A stretch of 7,485 nt of DNA from Solirubrobacteraceae bacterium (GCA_025935735.1 JAICUS010000285.1:1-7485); one strand, 5' to 3'; shown: positions 1-5,414, counted from the first letter of the stretch. Notes: generated by a model from the letters alone, not told the origin. Numbers and translations are program-made.

Positions 1-470
1 ACGCCCTTGTAGTCGAAGCTGTAGTAGCCGCTGCCGTGCGACCCGCGGCCGAAGAAGCGCCGGTACAGCTTCCCGCCGTCGACGAACACGTCGTGCTCGC
101 CCGGGACGTGGAACGTGCGGTCGGTCCTGATCGTGCCGGTGATCTGCTTGACCGTGTCGAACTCGCCCGCCGTGGACAGGTGCACGTGGTCGCCCGTGTG
201 CACGACGAACGCCGGCCGCTGCGGCAGCGCGTTGATGCGCGCCACCGCCTGCTGGTAGGTGCCGGTCACGTCGGTGTTCGGCGCGTGGTCGAAGCCGATG
301 TGGCTGTCGCTGATCTGCACGAACGTGAAGTCCGCGCGCGGGGCGGCCGCCGCCGCCGCGTCGACCGGGCGCGAGCGCATCTCGCCGCCGCACGCGCTGA
401 CCACCACCGCGGTCCCGGCCCAGGCCATGCAGCCGAGGAAGCCCCGGCGGTCGATGCCGTCGTCGGTCAC
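1..470 (-). CDS. Tat-exported calcineurin-like metallophosphoesterase, probable lipoprotein (C-terminus outside window)
   Basis: Partial gene: the first ~156 residues are present and the frame is open through position 1. The N-terminus has a twin-arginine motif (DRRGFLG, residues 7-13), a hydrophobic stretch and a lipobox-like VSAC ending at Cys27, so export by Tat and lipid anchoring on the outer face of the membrane are likely. The mature part shows metallophosphoesterase blocks in order: ISDSHIGF (Asp55, His57), HTGDHVH (Asp94) and VPGEHDVF (124-127 GEHD in place of the usual GNHD). The family hydrolyses phosphate mono- or diesters with two metal ions; the substrate cannot be read here. 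I chose the GTG at 470-468 because it precedes the RR motif and overlaps the stop of the cupredoxin gene by 4 bases (GTGA), which points to translational coupling; the next ATG (residue 15) would delete the Tat motif. It is the last visible gene of the sigma/Rieske/cupredoxin operon. Confidence 0.85.
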   Translation of the reverse strand, partial: MTDDGIDRRGFLGCMAWAGTAVVVSACGGEMRSRPVDAAAAAAPRADFTFVQISDSHIGFDHAPNTDVTGTYQQAVARINALPQRPAFVVHTGDHVHLSTAGEFDTVKQITGTIRTDRTFHVPGEHDVFVDGGKLYRRFFGRGSHGSGYYSFDYKG

Positions 471-805
471 CTGCGCACCACCACGACGCCGTGCATGTAC
501 GGGTGGATCTTGCAGAAGTAGCTGTAGGTGCCCGGCTTGCGCAGGACGATGCTGTAGCGCTTGCCGGTGTCGAGCGCCTGGGAGTGCAGCGCGCGGCCCT
601 TGGTGCTCGTGACCGTATGCGGGTCGCCGTCGCGGTTGACCCAGGTGATGCGCGTGCCCGGCTTGACCACCAGCCGCCGGGGCTGGAACTTGAACATGGT
701 GATCTTGACGGTCTTGGCCGGCGCGGCGGGCGCCCGGGCGGCGTCGGCGAAGCCGGCGACGCCGATGGCCGCCGCCGCCACCGCGGCGGCGAGTTGGAGC
801 TTCAT
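467..805 (-). CDS. Secreted cupredoxin (plastocyanin/amicyanin-like type 1 copper protein)
   Basis: A complete 112-residue protein. Residues 1-25 form an Ala-rich signal peptide (MKLQLAAAVA... with ADA/ARA cleavage options), so the protein is exported. The rest is one cupredoxin domain: VKPGTRITWVNRDGDPHTV carries the first copper ligand His63, and YFCKIHPYMHG gives Cys98, His101 and Met104. The C-x2-H-x2-M loop is the short amicyanin-type ligand loop, and all four type 1 copper ligands are present, so a functional one-electron carrier is expected. The ATG at 805 is well supported by AGGAGG at 820-815, nine bases upstream. It lies 27 bases after the Rieske gene and overlaps the phosphoesterase start by 4 bases. 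A copper electron carrier beside an extracytoplasmic Rieske centre suggests that the two exchange electrons, which is inference. A protein of this size could instead work in copper storage or delivery. Confidence 0.93.
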   Translation of the reverse strand: MKLQLAAAVAAAAIGVAGFADAARAPAAPAKTVKITMFKFQPRRLVVKPGTRITWVNRDGDPHTVTSTKGRALHSQALDTGKRYSIVLRKPGTYSYFCKIHPYMHGVVVVRR

Positions 806-814
806 CGGTTTGGT

Positions 815-820
815 CCTCCT
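815..820 (-). promoter_or_regulatory. Shine-Dalgarno sequence of the cupredoxin gene
   Basis: AGGAGG on the minus strand, nine bases before the ATG at 805. It is the strongest ribosome site in the sigma/Rieske operon, which otherwise relies on overlapping GTGA junctions, so the cupredoxin may be made in larger amounts than its neighbours. Confidence 0.8.
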
Positions 821-832
821 CTGGTTGTCGGT

Positions 833-1498
833 TCAGGCTTCTTCGCGCGTCCCGCGGGCGTACACGCGCCCGCGCGCGACGCGCAGGTCGATCTCGGGCA
901 GCGCCCGCGGCGCCAGGCCGGCCACCACGCGGCCGGCGGCGTCGAAGCGCGAGTCGTGGCACAGGCAGCGCAGGCCGTCGCCGTCGGGCTTGACCCGGCA
1001 GCCCATGTGGGTGCAGATCCCGGACACGGCGCGCAGCGCGCCGCCGCGGTTGAGCAGGTAGCCCTCCACGCCGCCCGCGGTGAACGCCTTGGCGCCGCCG
1101 GGCGGCACCTCCTCCACCGCGGCGACGTCGTACCAGCGCCCGGCGCCGGCCGCGACGAGCGCGTGGGGAGCGCCGGCTCCGAGTTCGCCCAGCGCGGCCG
1201 CGGCGCCCGCGCCGCCGGCGGCCACGGCCACGGCGTTGCGCACGAACGCCCGGCGGCTCACGCCCCGCCGCCCGGGCCGCGCGCCGGCGATCGCCTCGCC
1301 GACCCGCTGCTCGAGCGCCTGCAGGAAGGGCTCCGTCGGCGCCGCGCCGGTGCAGGCCACCCGCAGCTGGGCGGCCAGCAGGCGCGCCGCCAGCTCGTCG
1401 GCGTCCCGGGCGTGCGAGGCCGGGCGCGCGGGGCCGGCGAGCGCGTCCAGATAGGCGTCGAGCCGCGCGACGCGGTCCAGCGAGACGGGCTCGCTCAC
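833..1498 (-). CDS. Membrane-anchored Rieske [2Fe-2S] protein with cytoplasmic N-terminal extension; candidate redox-sensing anti-sigma factor
   Basis: A 221-residue protein in three parts. Residues 1-78 form a helical, charged, presumably cytoplasmic region (LDAYLDALAG, then LAARLLAAQLRVA and EPFLQALEQRV). A twin-arginine motif SRRAFV (81-86) leads into one Ala/Gly-rich span at about 87-106. Residues ~120-217 are a Rieske domain with both cluster boxes intact: CTHMGC (Cys162, His164, Cys167) and CLCHDS (Cys178, Cys180, His181). Cys162, His164, Cys178 and His181 would hold the cluster, and Cys167/Cys180 would form the usual disulfide. A bc1-type Rieske subunit would normally be beside cytochrome b and c genes; none is seen here. 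Instead the GTG start at 1498 overlaps the sigma factor stop (GTGA) with GGAG upstream, the arrangement of sigma/anti-sigma pairs. The extension lacks the HxxxCxxC zinc motif of common anti-sigma factors. The Rieske assignment is firm; the anti-sigma role is inference. Confidence 0.93.
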   Translation of the reverse strand: MSEPVSLDRVARLDAYLDALAGPARPASHARDADELAARLLAAQLRVACTGAAPTEPFLQALEQRVGEAIAGARPGRRGVSRRAFVRNAVAVAAGGAGAAAALGELGAGAPHALVAAGAGRWYDVAAVEEVPPGGAKAFTAGGVEGYLLNRGGALRAVSGICTHMGCRVKPDGDGLRCLCHDSRFDAAGRVVAGLAPRALPEIDLRVARGRVYARGTREEA

Positions 1499-2031
1499 GC
1501 CGCGCTCCGCTCGGCCACCGCGGCGGCGCGGCGCAGCGCACGCAGCTGGACGACCCGCGCGTGCCCGGGCGTGATGCCCAGGGCAGCGGCGATCCGCCGC
1601 GAGTCCAGGTCGTGCAGGAAGCGCAGCCGCAGCACCTCGCGGTCGCGCTCCGGCAGCGCGGCGAGGATGCGCTCGGCGCGCTCGCGGGTGCGCCGGACCT
1701 CCTGCTCGGAGTCCGAGCCGCAGAACAGCAGCCGCTCGGCCACCTCGCGGGTCAGCTGGTCGTCCTGCGCCTGCGCGCGCCAGAAGTCGGCGATGCTCGT
1801 GCGCGCCGTGGCGTACAACCAGGCGCGGATGCTGTCGGCGCTGCGGTCGGCGGCGATCCAGCGGACCGCCTTCAGGAACACGACGCTGGTCAGGTCCTCG
1901 GCCGCGGCCCGGTTGCCCACCTTCGCGTAGATGAAGCGATGGATCTCGGCGGCGTTCTCCTGGAACGCCGTCCGCACAGCCGCCGAGGCGGCCCGCTCCC
2001 GCACCATCGTGTCCAGCTCCCCAGCCGCCAT
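1495..2031 (-). CDS. ECF-type (group 4) RNA polymerase sigma factor
   Basis: A compact 178-residue sigma factor with only regions 2 and 4. Region 2 spans about residues 22-86 (FQENAAEIHRFIYAKVGN, AAEDLTSVVFLKAVRW, then IRAWLYATARTSIADFWR), covering core binding and -10 recognition. After a ~30-residue linker, region 4 spans about 118-171 (ILAALPERDREVLRLRFLHD followed by a helix-turn-helix ending ALGITPGHARVVQLRALRRA), which recognises the -35 element. There is no C-terminal extension. Two starts are possible: ATG at 2031 (GGTGAG directly against it, poor spacing) and ATG at 2007 (residue 9) with GGGGAG nine bases upstream, which is the better ribosome site and gives 170 residues; both keep region 2 intact. 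The stop overlaps the Rieske start by 4 bases, so the Rieske protein is its likely regulator. ECF factors often transcribe their own operon; the upstream region has a candidate element. The regulon is not visible. Confidence 0.93.
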   Translation of the reverse strand: MAAGELDTMVRERAASAAVRTAFQENAAEIHRFIYAKVGNRAAAEDLTSVVFLKAVRWIAADRSADSIRAWLYATARTSIADFWRAQAQDDQLTREVAERLLFCGSDSEQEVRRTRERAERILAALPERDREVLRLRFLHDLDSRRIAAALGITPGHARVVQLRALRRAAAVAERSAA

Positions 2032-2062
2032 CTCACCGGGGGATACGCACGCGCGTTACAGC

Positions 2063-2079
2063 TACTACGAGTTGTAGTA
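2063..2079. promoter_or_regulatory. Palindrome (candidate operator) upstream of the sigma operon
   Basis: TACTAC, five bases GAGTT, then GTAGTA: a perfect 6-base inverted repeat lying in the 85-base divergent gap between the sigma gene and the small membrane protein gene, in locally AT-richer DNA. It resembles operators of BlaI/MecI/CopY-type repressors, which have TACA/TGTA half-sites in a longer dyad, but the spacer differs and no such repressor is in the window. It overlaps the proposed -10 of the sigma operon. Confidence 0.45.
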
Positions 2080-2092
2080 CGCACTCTGACAA
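2064..2092 (-). promoter_or_regulatory. Candidate promoter of the sigma/Rieske/cupredoxin/phosphoesterase operon
   Basis: On the minus strand TTGTCA (2092-2087) is followed after 17 bases by CGTAGT (2069-2064). TTGTCA fits a housekeeping -35, but the -10 does not fit TAnnnT well; TGTCA followed by CGTA is also the general form of some ECF promoters, so self-transcription by the encoded sigma factor is possible. The predicted transcript would start near 2057, leaving a leader of about 26 bases to the ATG at 2031 or about 50 to the ATG at 2007. Read by eye only. Confidence 0.3.
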
Positions 2093-2116
2093 CCCGCGAA
2101 CTGGCAGAGTGGTGGC

Positions 2117-2335
2117 GTGGCGCTCGCGTTCGTACGCATCGGGCTGCCGGCGCTGATCGCCGTCGCCGGGATCGTGCTGGTGATCGCCGGCGGCGACTCC
2201 GGCCGCGGCGCGGGCATCGTGCTGATCGGGGTCGCGGTGCTCGTCGTGCTGGCGAACGTCTTCATCCGCCTGGCCATCGAGAGCGAGCGCGACCGCGCGC
2301 GCGAGGCCGAGCGGCGCGAGCGCCCGCCGCGTTAG
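2117..2335 (+). CDS. Small two-span membrane protein of unknown function
   Basis: A 72-residue protein starting at GTG. Residues ~5-24 (FVRIGLPALIAVAGIVLVIA) and ~33-52 (GIVLIGVAVLVVLANVFIRL) are hydrophobic spans joined by a short Gly/Asp/Arg turn (GGDSGRG), and the C-terminus (~54-72) is highly charged (ESERDRAREAERRERPPR). This predicts a hairpin with both ends in the cytoplasm. I recognise no named family. Reality is supported by the coherent hydrophobic pattern, the use of a gap left by genes on the other strand, and a stop codon (TAG 2333-2335) that interlocks with the TAA of the convergent gene (TTAG). No clear Shine-Dalgarno is seen before the GTG, so the start is uncertain. It is divergent from the sigma operon and could share its control region. 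Confidence 0.65.
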   Translation: MALAFVRIGLPALIAVAGIVLVIAGGDSGRGAGIVLIGVAVLVVLANVFIRLAIESERDRAREAERRERPPR

Positions 2336-2838
2336 CCGAGCGGGTCCACGACGTCGTGGGGCGGCGGATGCCCCGGGTCGCGCACGCAGCACGGCTTGAA
2401 GGCCTGCGCGCCGGCCAGCTCGGGCGGATAGGCGGCCAGCGCATCCGCGCCGCCGCGCGCCACCAGTGCGCGCCAGCGCTCCGGCTCCCGTGCCGGGTAC
2501 GCGAGCGCCCGGTGCTCGCGGCCGTCCCCGTCGATCACCGCGAGCTCCTCGCGCACGTACGGGCCCGACAGCTCCAGGCGGTCGATCGCCGCGAGCGCGT
2601 CGTCACTCAGCGCGAACAGGTCGCCCTCGGCGCGCAGCGGCGCGAAGCCCGCGACGAGCACGGCCATGCGGTGCACGAGCTCGCAGCCCGGGTTGCTGCA
2701 CGCCGCCGCCCGCGACACCACCACGGCGTGCGGCAGCGTCGTGCGGCAGCGGGCCGCCGGCTCGCCGAGCACGGCGGCGAGCCGGCGGTGGTGCGGGAAG
2801 CCCGCCCGCGTGGTTCCGTAGGCGAAGTAGAGGGCCAT
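2332..2838 (-). CDS. Gamma-glutamylcyclotransferase/AIG2-like protein
   Basis: A complete 168-residue protein of the GGCT-like fold. The N-terminal LYFAYGTTR (residues 3-11) is the YGT/YGS substrate-binding loop. The central part reads EGDLFALSDDALAAIDRLE with Glu89, the position of the catalytic acid in the family's D-x-x-E segment, followed by GPYVREELAVI, the typical Y-x-R strand. Family members release 5-oxoproline from gamma-glutamyl peptides or gamma-glutamylamines; which substrate is used here cannot be told. Five cysteines (31, 47, 52, 150, 151) are more than usual for a cytoplasmic protein of this size. The ATG at 2838 has GGAGGG only three bases ahead. It follows the four-span membrane gene by 20 bases and its TAA (2332-2334) interlocks with the TAG of the opposing small gene. 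Its place downstream of an amino acid/amine permease fits gamma-glutamyl compound metabolism, which is inference. Confidence 0.82.
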   Translation of the reverse strand: MALYFAYGTTRAGFPHHRRLAAVLGEPAARCRTTLPHAVVVSRAAACSNPGCELVHRMAVLVAGFAPLRAEGDLFALSDDALAAIDRLELSGPYVREELAVIDGDGREHRALAYPAREPERWRALVARGGADALAAYPPELAGAQAFKPCCVRDPGHPPPHDVVDPLG

Positions 2839-2858
2839 CGCCCTCCGATGATGGTGGC

Positions 2859-3287
2859 TCAGGAGCGGCCGGCGAGCGGCTGCCGGCCGGTCGCGCGGCG
2901 CGCCGGCGTACGGCGGGCGGGCGCCGGGCGGGCCAGCGCGCGCAGCGCGATCAGGCAGAAGGACGCCTCGATGACGAGCGAGGCGATGCCCAGCGGCTCC
3001 CAGTCGCTCTCCTTGAACGAGGGCAGGCCGGTGGTGCGGGCGAGGATGAAGCCCACGAACGCGCCGCCGGCCACCAGGATGCCCAACGCCCAGGCCCAGC
3101 GCGGCGCGCCGCGCAGCAGCCCGATGACGGCCACCGCGGCGCCGATGGCGTTGAGCACGAAGAGGACGCCGACGTAGGCCTGCGCGTCGAAGTAGTCGGG
3201 AGCCTCGATTGCGTGGATCAGCCCGGTGAGGGCGAGCAGCGCGGCCGCCGCGATCAGCAGCGGGCGGCTGATGGATGTGTACGGCAT
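2859..3287 (-). CDS. Four-span integral membrane protein, unknown function
   Basis: A 142-residue protein with four predicted spans at about residues 8-27, 36-57, 64-83 and 97-118, and a basic Arg/Pro/Ala C-terminal tail (AR-PAPARRTPARRATGR) that should lie in the cytoplasm. Recognisable conserved-looking segments are GLIHAIEAPDYFD at the end of span 1 and TGLPSFKESDWEPLG between spans 3 and 4; the latter has the style of uncharacterised actinobacterial membrane proteins, but I cannot assign a named family. His25 and Glu28 sit at the membrane edge and could bind a metal or proton, which is speculation. The ATG at 3287 has no proper Shine-Dalgarno: only a GGGGG run touches it, and this run is buried in a GC hairpin (3288-3307). 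It lies 68 bases after the dirigent-like gene and 20 bases before the GGCT-like gene. Confidence 0.8.
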   Translation of the reverse strand: MPYTSISRPLLIAAAALLALTGLIHAIEAPDYFDAQAYVGVLFVLNAIGAAVAVIGLLRGAPRWAWALGILVAGGAFVGFILARTTGLPSFKESDWEPLGIASLVIEASFCLIALRALARPAPARRTPARRATGRQPLAGRS

Positions 3288-3307
3288 CCCCCGGGCCTAC
3301 CCGGGGG
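3288..3307 (-). promoter_or_regulatory. Perfect GC hairpin abutting a start codon
   Basis: Minus strand CCCCCGGG, loop TAGG, CCCGGGGG: an 8-base perfect stem with a 4-base loop, extendable by an A-T pair that uses the first base of the ATG at 3287. It hides the only purine-rich stretch before that start. No T-run follows, so a classical intrinsic terminator is unlikely; translational control of the four-span protein or a U-less terminator are the alternatives. Confidence 0.5.
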
Positions 3308-3308
3308 A

Positions 3309-3337
3309 CGCCGCGGGAGCGGGCACCTGGCGCGGCG
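3309..3337 (-). terminator. Second GC hairpin after the dirigent-like gene, possible U-less terminator
   Basis: CGCCGCG (3331-3337 read on the minus strand) and CGCGGCG (3309-3315) form a perfect 7-base stem around a 15-base loop, 19 bases after the stop codon at 3356. It is directly followed by the hairpin at 3288-3307. No T-run is present, and chance pairing in very GC-rich DNA is a real alternative. Confidence 0.25.
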
Positions 3338-3355
3338 GCACCCCTTTCTGGCGCG

Positions 3356-3796
3356 TCAGCGCAGGTGGAAGGTGAAGTCGTACTTCGTGCCGCCGGCCAG
3401 CGAGTGCAGGCGCATCGTGCCGCGCACGGCGCGGTAGCGCCCGGTGCCGCCGGTGATCGCCAGCGTGCTGTCCTTGGCGTCGTAGAACGGCCCCTGGACC
3501 ACGATCTGCCCGCCCTTGAGGAACGTCGTCCACGTGCACTCGTAGGACGCGCCGGCCACGACGCGGACGCAGTAGCCCTGGTCGGAGCCGACCTGCCGGG
3601 CGTCGGCCCGGTTGAACACCGGGTTGGCGAAGGTGAGGATGTCGCCCGCGCTGTCGCCGGCGGCGCCCGTGTCGGTCGTCGCGTCGGTGAGCGCGTGCTC
3701 GACCACCCGGATCGTCTTCCGCGGTGCCGCGGAGGCGGGCGCCGCGAGCGCGCCCGCCACGACGAAGGTGGCCAGGACTGCCGGTAGTCGCTGCAT
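3356..3796 (-). CDS. Secreted dirigent / allene-oxide-cyclase-like beta-barrel protein
   Basis: A 146-residue protein with a signal peptide (residues 1-23, ending APASA before APRK). The mature part matches the small eight-stranded barrel shared by plant dirigent proteins and allene oxide cyclases: GDSAGDILTFANPVFN (48-62), then GSDQGYCVRV (70-79), YECTWTTFL (85-93), IVVQGPFYDAKDSTLAITGG (98-117) and GGTGRYRAVRGTMRL (116-130), the last being the most typical segment. Cys76 and Cys87 could form a disulfide outside the cell. In plants these barrels guide stereoselective coupling or cyclisation; bacterial members are common in actinobacteria but have no established role that I can name, so no reaction is proposed. 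AAGGGAGG (3810-3803) lies six bases before the ATG. Only 15 bases separate it from the permease stop, so the two are probably co-transcribed. Confidence 0.8.
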   Translation of the reverse strand: MQRLPAVLATFVVAGALAAPASAAPRKTIRVVEHALTDATTDTGAAGDSAGDILTFANPVFNRADARQVGSDQGYCVRVVAGASYECTWTTFLKGGQIVVQGPFYDAKDSTLAITGGTGRYRAVRGTMRLHSLAGGTKYDFTFHLR

Positions 3797-3811
3797 GGGA
3801 AGCCTCCCTTG

Positions 3812-5407
3812 TCAGCCGGCGCGCTCCGCGCCGGTGGGCTCGAGCGTGTCGTGGACGTGGCGCGAGACTCCGCGATCCGGCCGTCCGATCGCGAAGTACA
3901 CCGCGCCCACCACCGCGATCACGACGATGACGGTGAGCGTGATCCAGTCGAGGTTGAAGAACGCCCGCGGGCTGTCGAGGCCGCTCGGGAACGCCACGTT
4001 GACGAACATCAGCCCCAGGTACACGGCGGCGATGATCGACACCGTCCAGCCCCAGCGCCCGAGCGTGAAGCTGCCCTCGGGCACCCAGCCGCGGGCGCGG
4101 GCGATGATCGACGCCAGCACGGTGAGCAGGAACGACAGGTAGATGCCGCTGACGCCGAAGGAGACGAGCGCGACCAGCGCGTTCGTGTTCGCCGGGTAGG
4201 TGATGAACCAGATGTGCACGTCGTGCGTGGGCGACGGGAACACCAGCAGCACGAACAGCACGGTCACCACCAGGCCGCCGAGCAGCGCGTTGACCGGCGT
4301 CTTGAAGCGCGGGTGCACCTTGCCGAGCCAGCTCGACGCGGGCAGCGCGCCGTCGCGGGCGTAGGAGAACGCCAGCCGGCTGCCGGCGCCCTGCACCGAG
4401 GTGCCGCAGGAGAAGAAGGCGAAGATGATCAGCAGCAGCAGGAAGTCCTGCACGCCGGTGGACAGCGAGCCGAGGATGAACGGCACGCCGCCGCCGTCGA
4501 CCGTCGCGCCGACCGGGTTGTTCTCGGGCATGGCCAGCAGCAGGCTCGCGGTCAGCACCAGCGAGGCGATGCCGCCCCAGATCAGCGCCAACCGCATCGC
4601 CCGCGGCACGCTGCGGCCGGCGTCCTTGGTCTCCTCGGAGATGTCGCCGGCCGACTCGAAGCCGTAGAAGATGTAGACGGGCGCCAGCACCGCGACCAGC
4701 GCGGCGGCCGGGAACCACGACCCGTGGAAGTCGAGCTTGAGCGGGTTGCTCGCCGCGTGCTCCACGCCCTGGCTGGAGAACAGGAAGCCGAGGTCGTGGT
4801 GGAAGCCGTGGATCAGCAGGATCAGCGCGATCCCGAACGTGCCCAGCACCTCGACGTAGACGCCGAACTGCGCCACCCGCGCCATCACCCGCGCGCCGGT
4901 GATGTTCAGCGTCGTCTGGATGCCCAGCAGGATCAGCGTGACCACGAGGATCGTGCCGTGCTTGGTCGGGTCGAGGTTCCAGCCGAAGAAGTTGTGGGTG
5001 AGCGCCGCGACGTAACTGACGACGCCAGTGTCCACCGAGGCGACGGTGACCAGCAGCGCGATCCCGTAGAACCAGCCGACGAACCAGCCGAAGCCGGGTC
5101 CGACCGAGAACTTCGAGTACTGATAGAGCGCGCCGGCCACGGGATAGTGGCTGGCCAGCTCGCCGAACACGAGCGCCACGAACAGCATCCCGACGACCGG
5201 CAGGATCGTCAGCCACAGGTAGGCGGGGCCGCCGGTGCCCACGCCGAGCACGAACAGCGAGTAGATCCCGACCATCGGCGACAGGTAGGTGAACGCGACC
5301 GAGAAGTTCGCGAACAGCCCGAGCACGCGGTTGAGCTGCGGCGTGTAGCCGAGGCTCTGCAGTCGCGCGTCGTCGTCGGATCCGACCGGGGCCCGTGTGG
5401 TGGCCAT
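3812..5407 (-). CDS. APC-superfamily amino acid/amine permease (ACT-type)
   Basis: A 531-residue permease with about twelve hydrophobic spans from residue ~30 to ~515 and short hydrophilic ends. The N-terminus (DDDARLQSLGYTPQLNRVLG followed by FANFSVAFTYLSPMVGIYSL) and the segment FGELASHYPVAGALYQY (81-97) are typical of the amino acid-polyamine-organocation superfamily; IFYGFESAGDISEETKDAGR (246-265) matches the loop after the sixth-span region in the ACT group (amino acid/choline/GABA-type permeases). It should import an amino acid, GABA-like compound or amine by ion symport. The ATG at 5407 is chosen over the in-frame GTG at 5425 because GAGGAGGAG (5423-5415) lies seven bases ahead of it and would otherwise be coding. 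It is the first gene of a probable operon with the dirigent-like, four-span and GGCT-like genes, and it is divergent from a GntR-type regulator that probably controls it. Confidence 0.93.
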   Translation of the reverse strand: MATTRAPVGSDDDARLQSLGYTPQLNRVLGLFANFSVAFTYLSPMVGIYSLFVLGVGTGGPAYLWLTILPVVGMLFVALVFGELASHYPVAGALYQYSKFSVGPGFGWFVGWFYGIALLVTVASVDTGVVSYVAALTHNFFGWNLDPTKHGTILVVTLILLGIQTTLNITGARVMARVAQFGVYVEVLGTFGIALILLIHGFHHDLGFLFSSQGVEHAASNPLKLDFHGSWFPAAALVAVLAPVYIFYGFESAGDISEETKDAGRSVPRAMRLALIWGGIASLVLTASLLLAMPENNPVGATVDGGGVPFILGSLSTGVQDFLLLLIIFAFFSCGTSVQGAGSRLAFSYARDGALPASSWLGKVHPRFKTPVNALLGGLVVTVLFVLLVFPSPTHDVHIWFITYPANTNALVALVSFGVSGIYLSFLLTVLASIIARARGWVPEGSFTLGRWGWTVSIIAAVYLGLMFVNVAFPSGLDSPRAFFNLDWITLTVIVVIAVVGAVYFAIGRPDRGVSRHVHDTLEPTGAERAG

Positions 5408-5414
5408 GCCTGCT

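Noticed and set aside
1284..1498. Zinc-binding anti-sigma (ZAS) motif in the Rieske N-terminus
   Set aside because: Only one Cys (49) and one His (29) are present and the HxxxCxxC pattern is missing, so a ZAS domain cannot be claimed.
833..1498. Rieske protein as a subunit of a cytochrome bc complex
   Set aside because: No cytochrome b or c gene is in the window, the protein has an unusual cytoplasmic extension, and its partner gene is a sigma factor. It cannot be excluded fully, since only one side of the operon's surroundings is seen.
491..1930. Plus-strand open frame across cupredoxin, Rieske and sigma genes
   Set aside because: Antisense shadow; composition is Arg/Ala/Gly/His-rich, with no recognisable domain, and it spans three well-supported genes.
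1561..3177. Plus-strand open frame of about 540 codons from the sigma gene to the four-span gene
   Set aside because: Antisense shadow of four genes with no domain and low-complexity Arg-rich sequence.
3297..5216. Minus-strand open frame of about 640 codons overlapping the permease
   Set aside because: Shadow frame of the permease and dirigent-like genes; Arg/Ala/Gly-rich with no domain, and it crosses a gene boundary.
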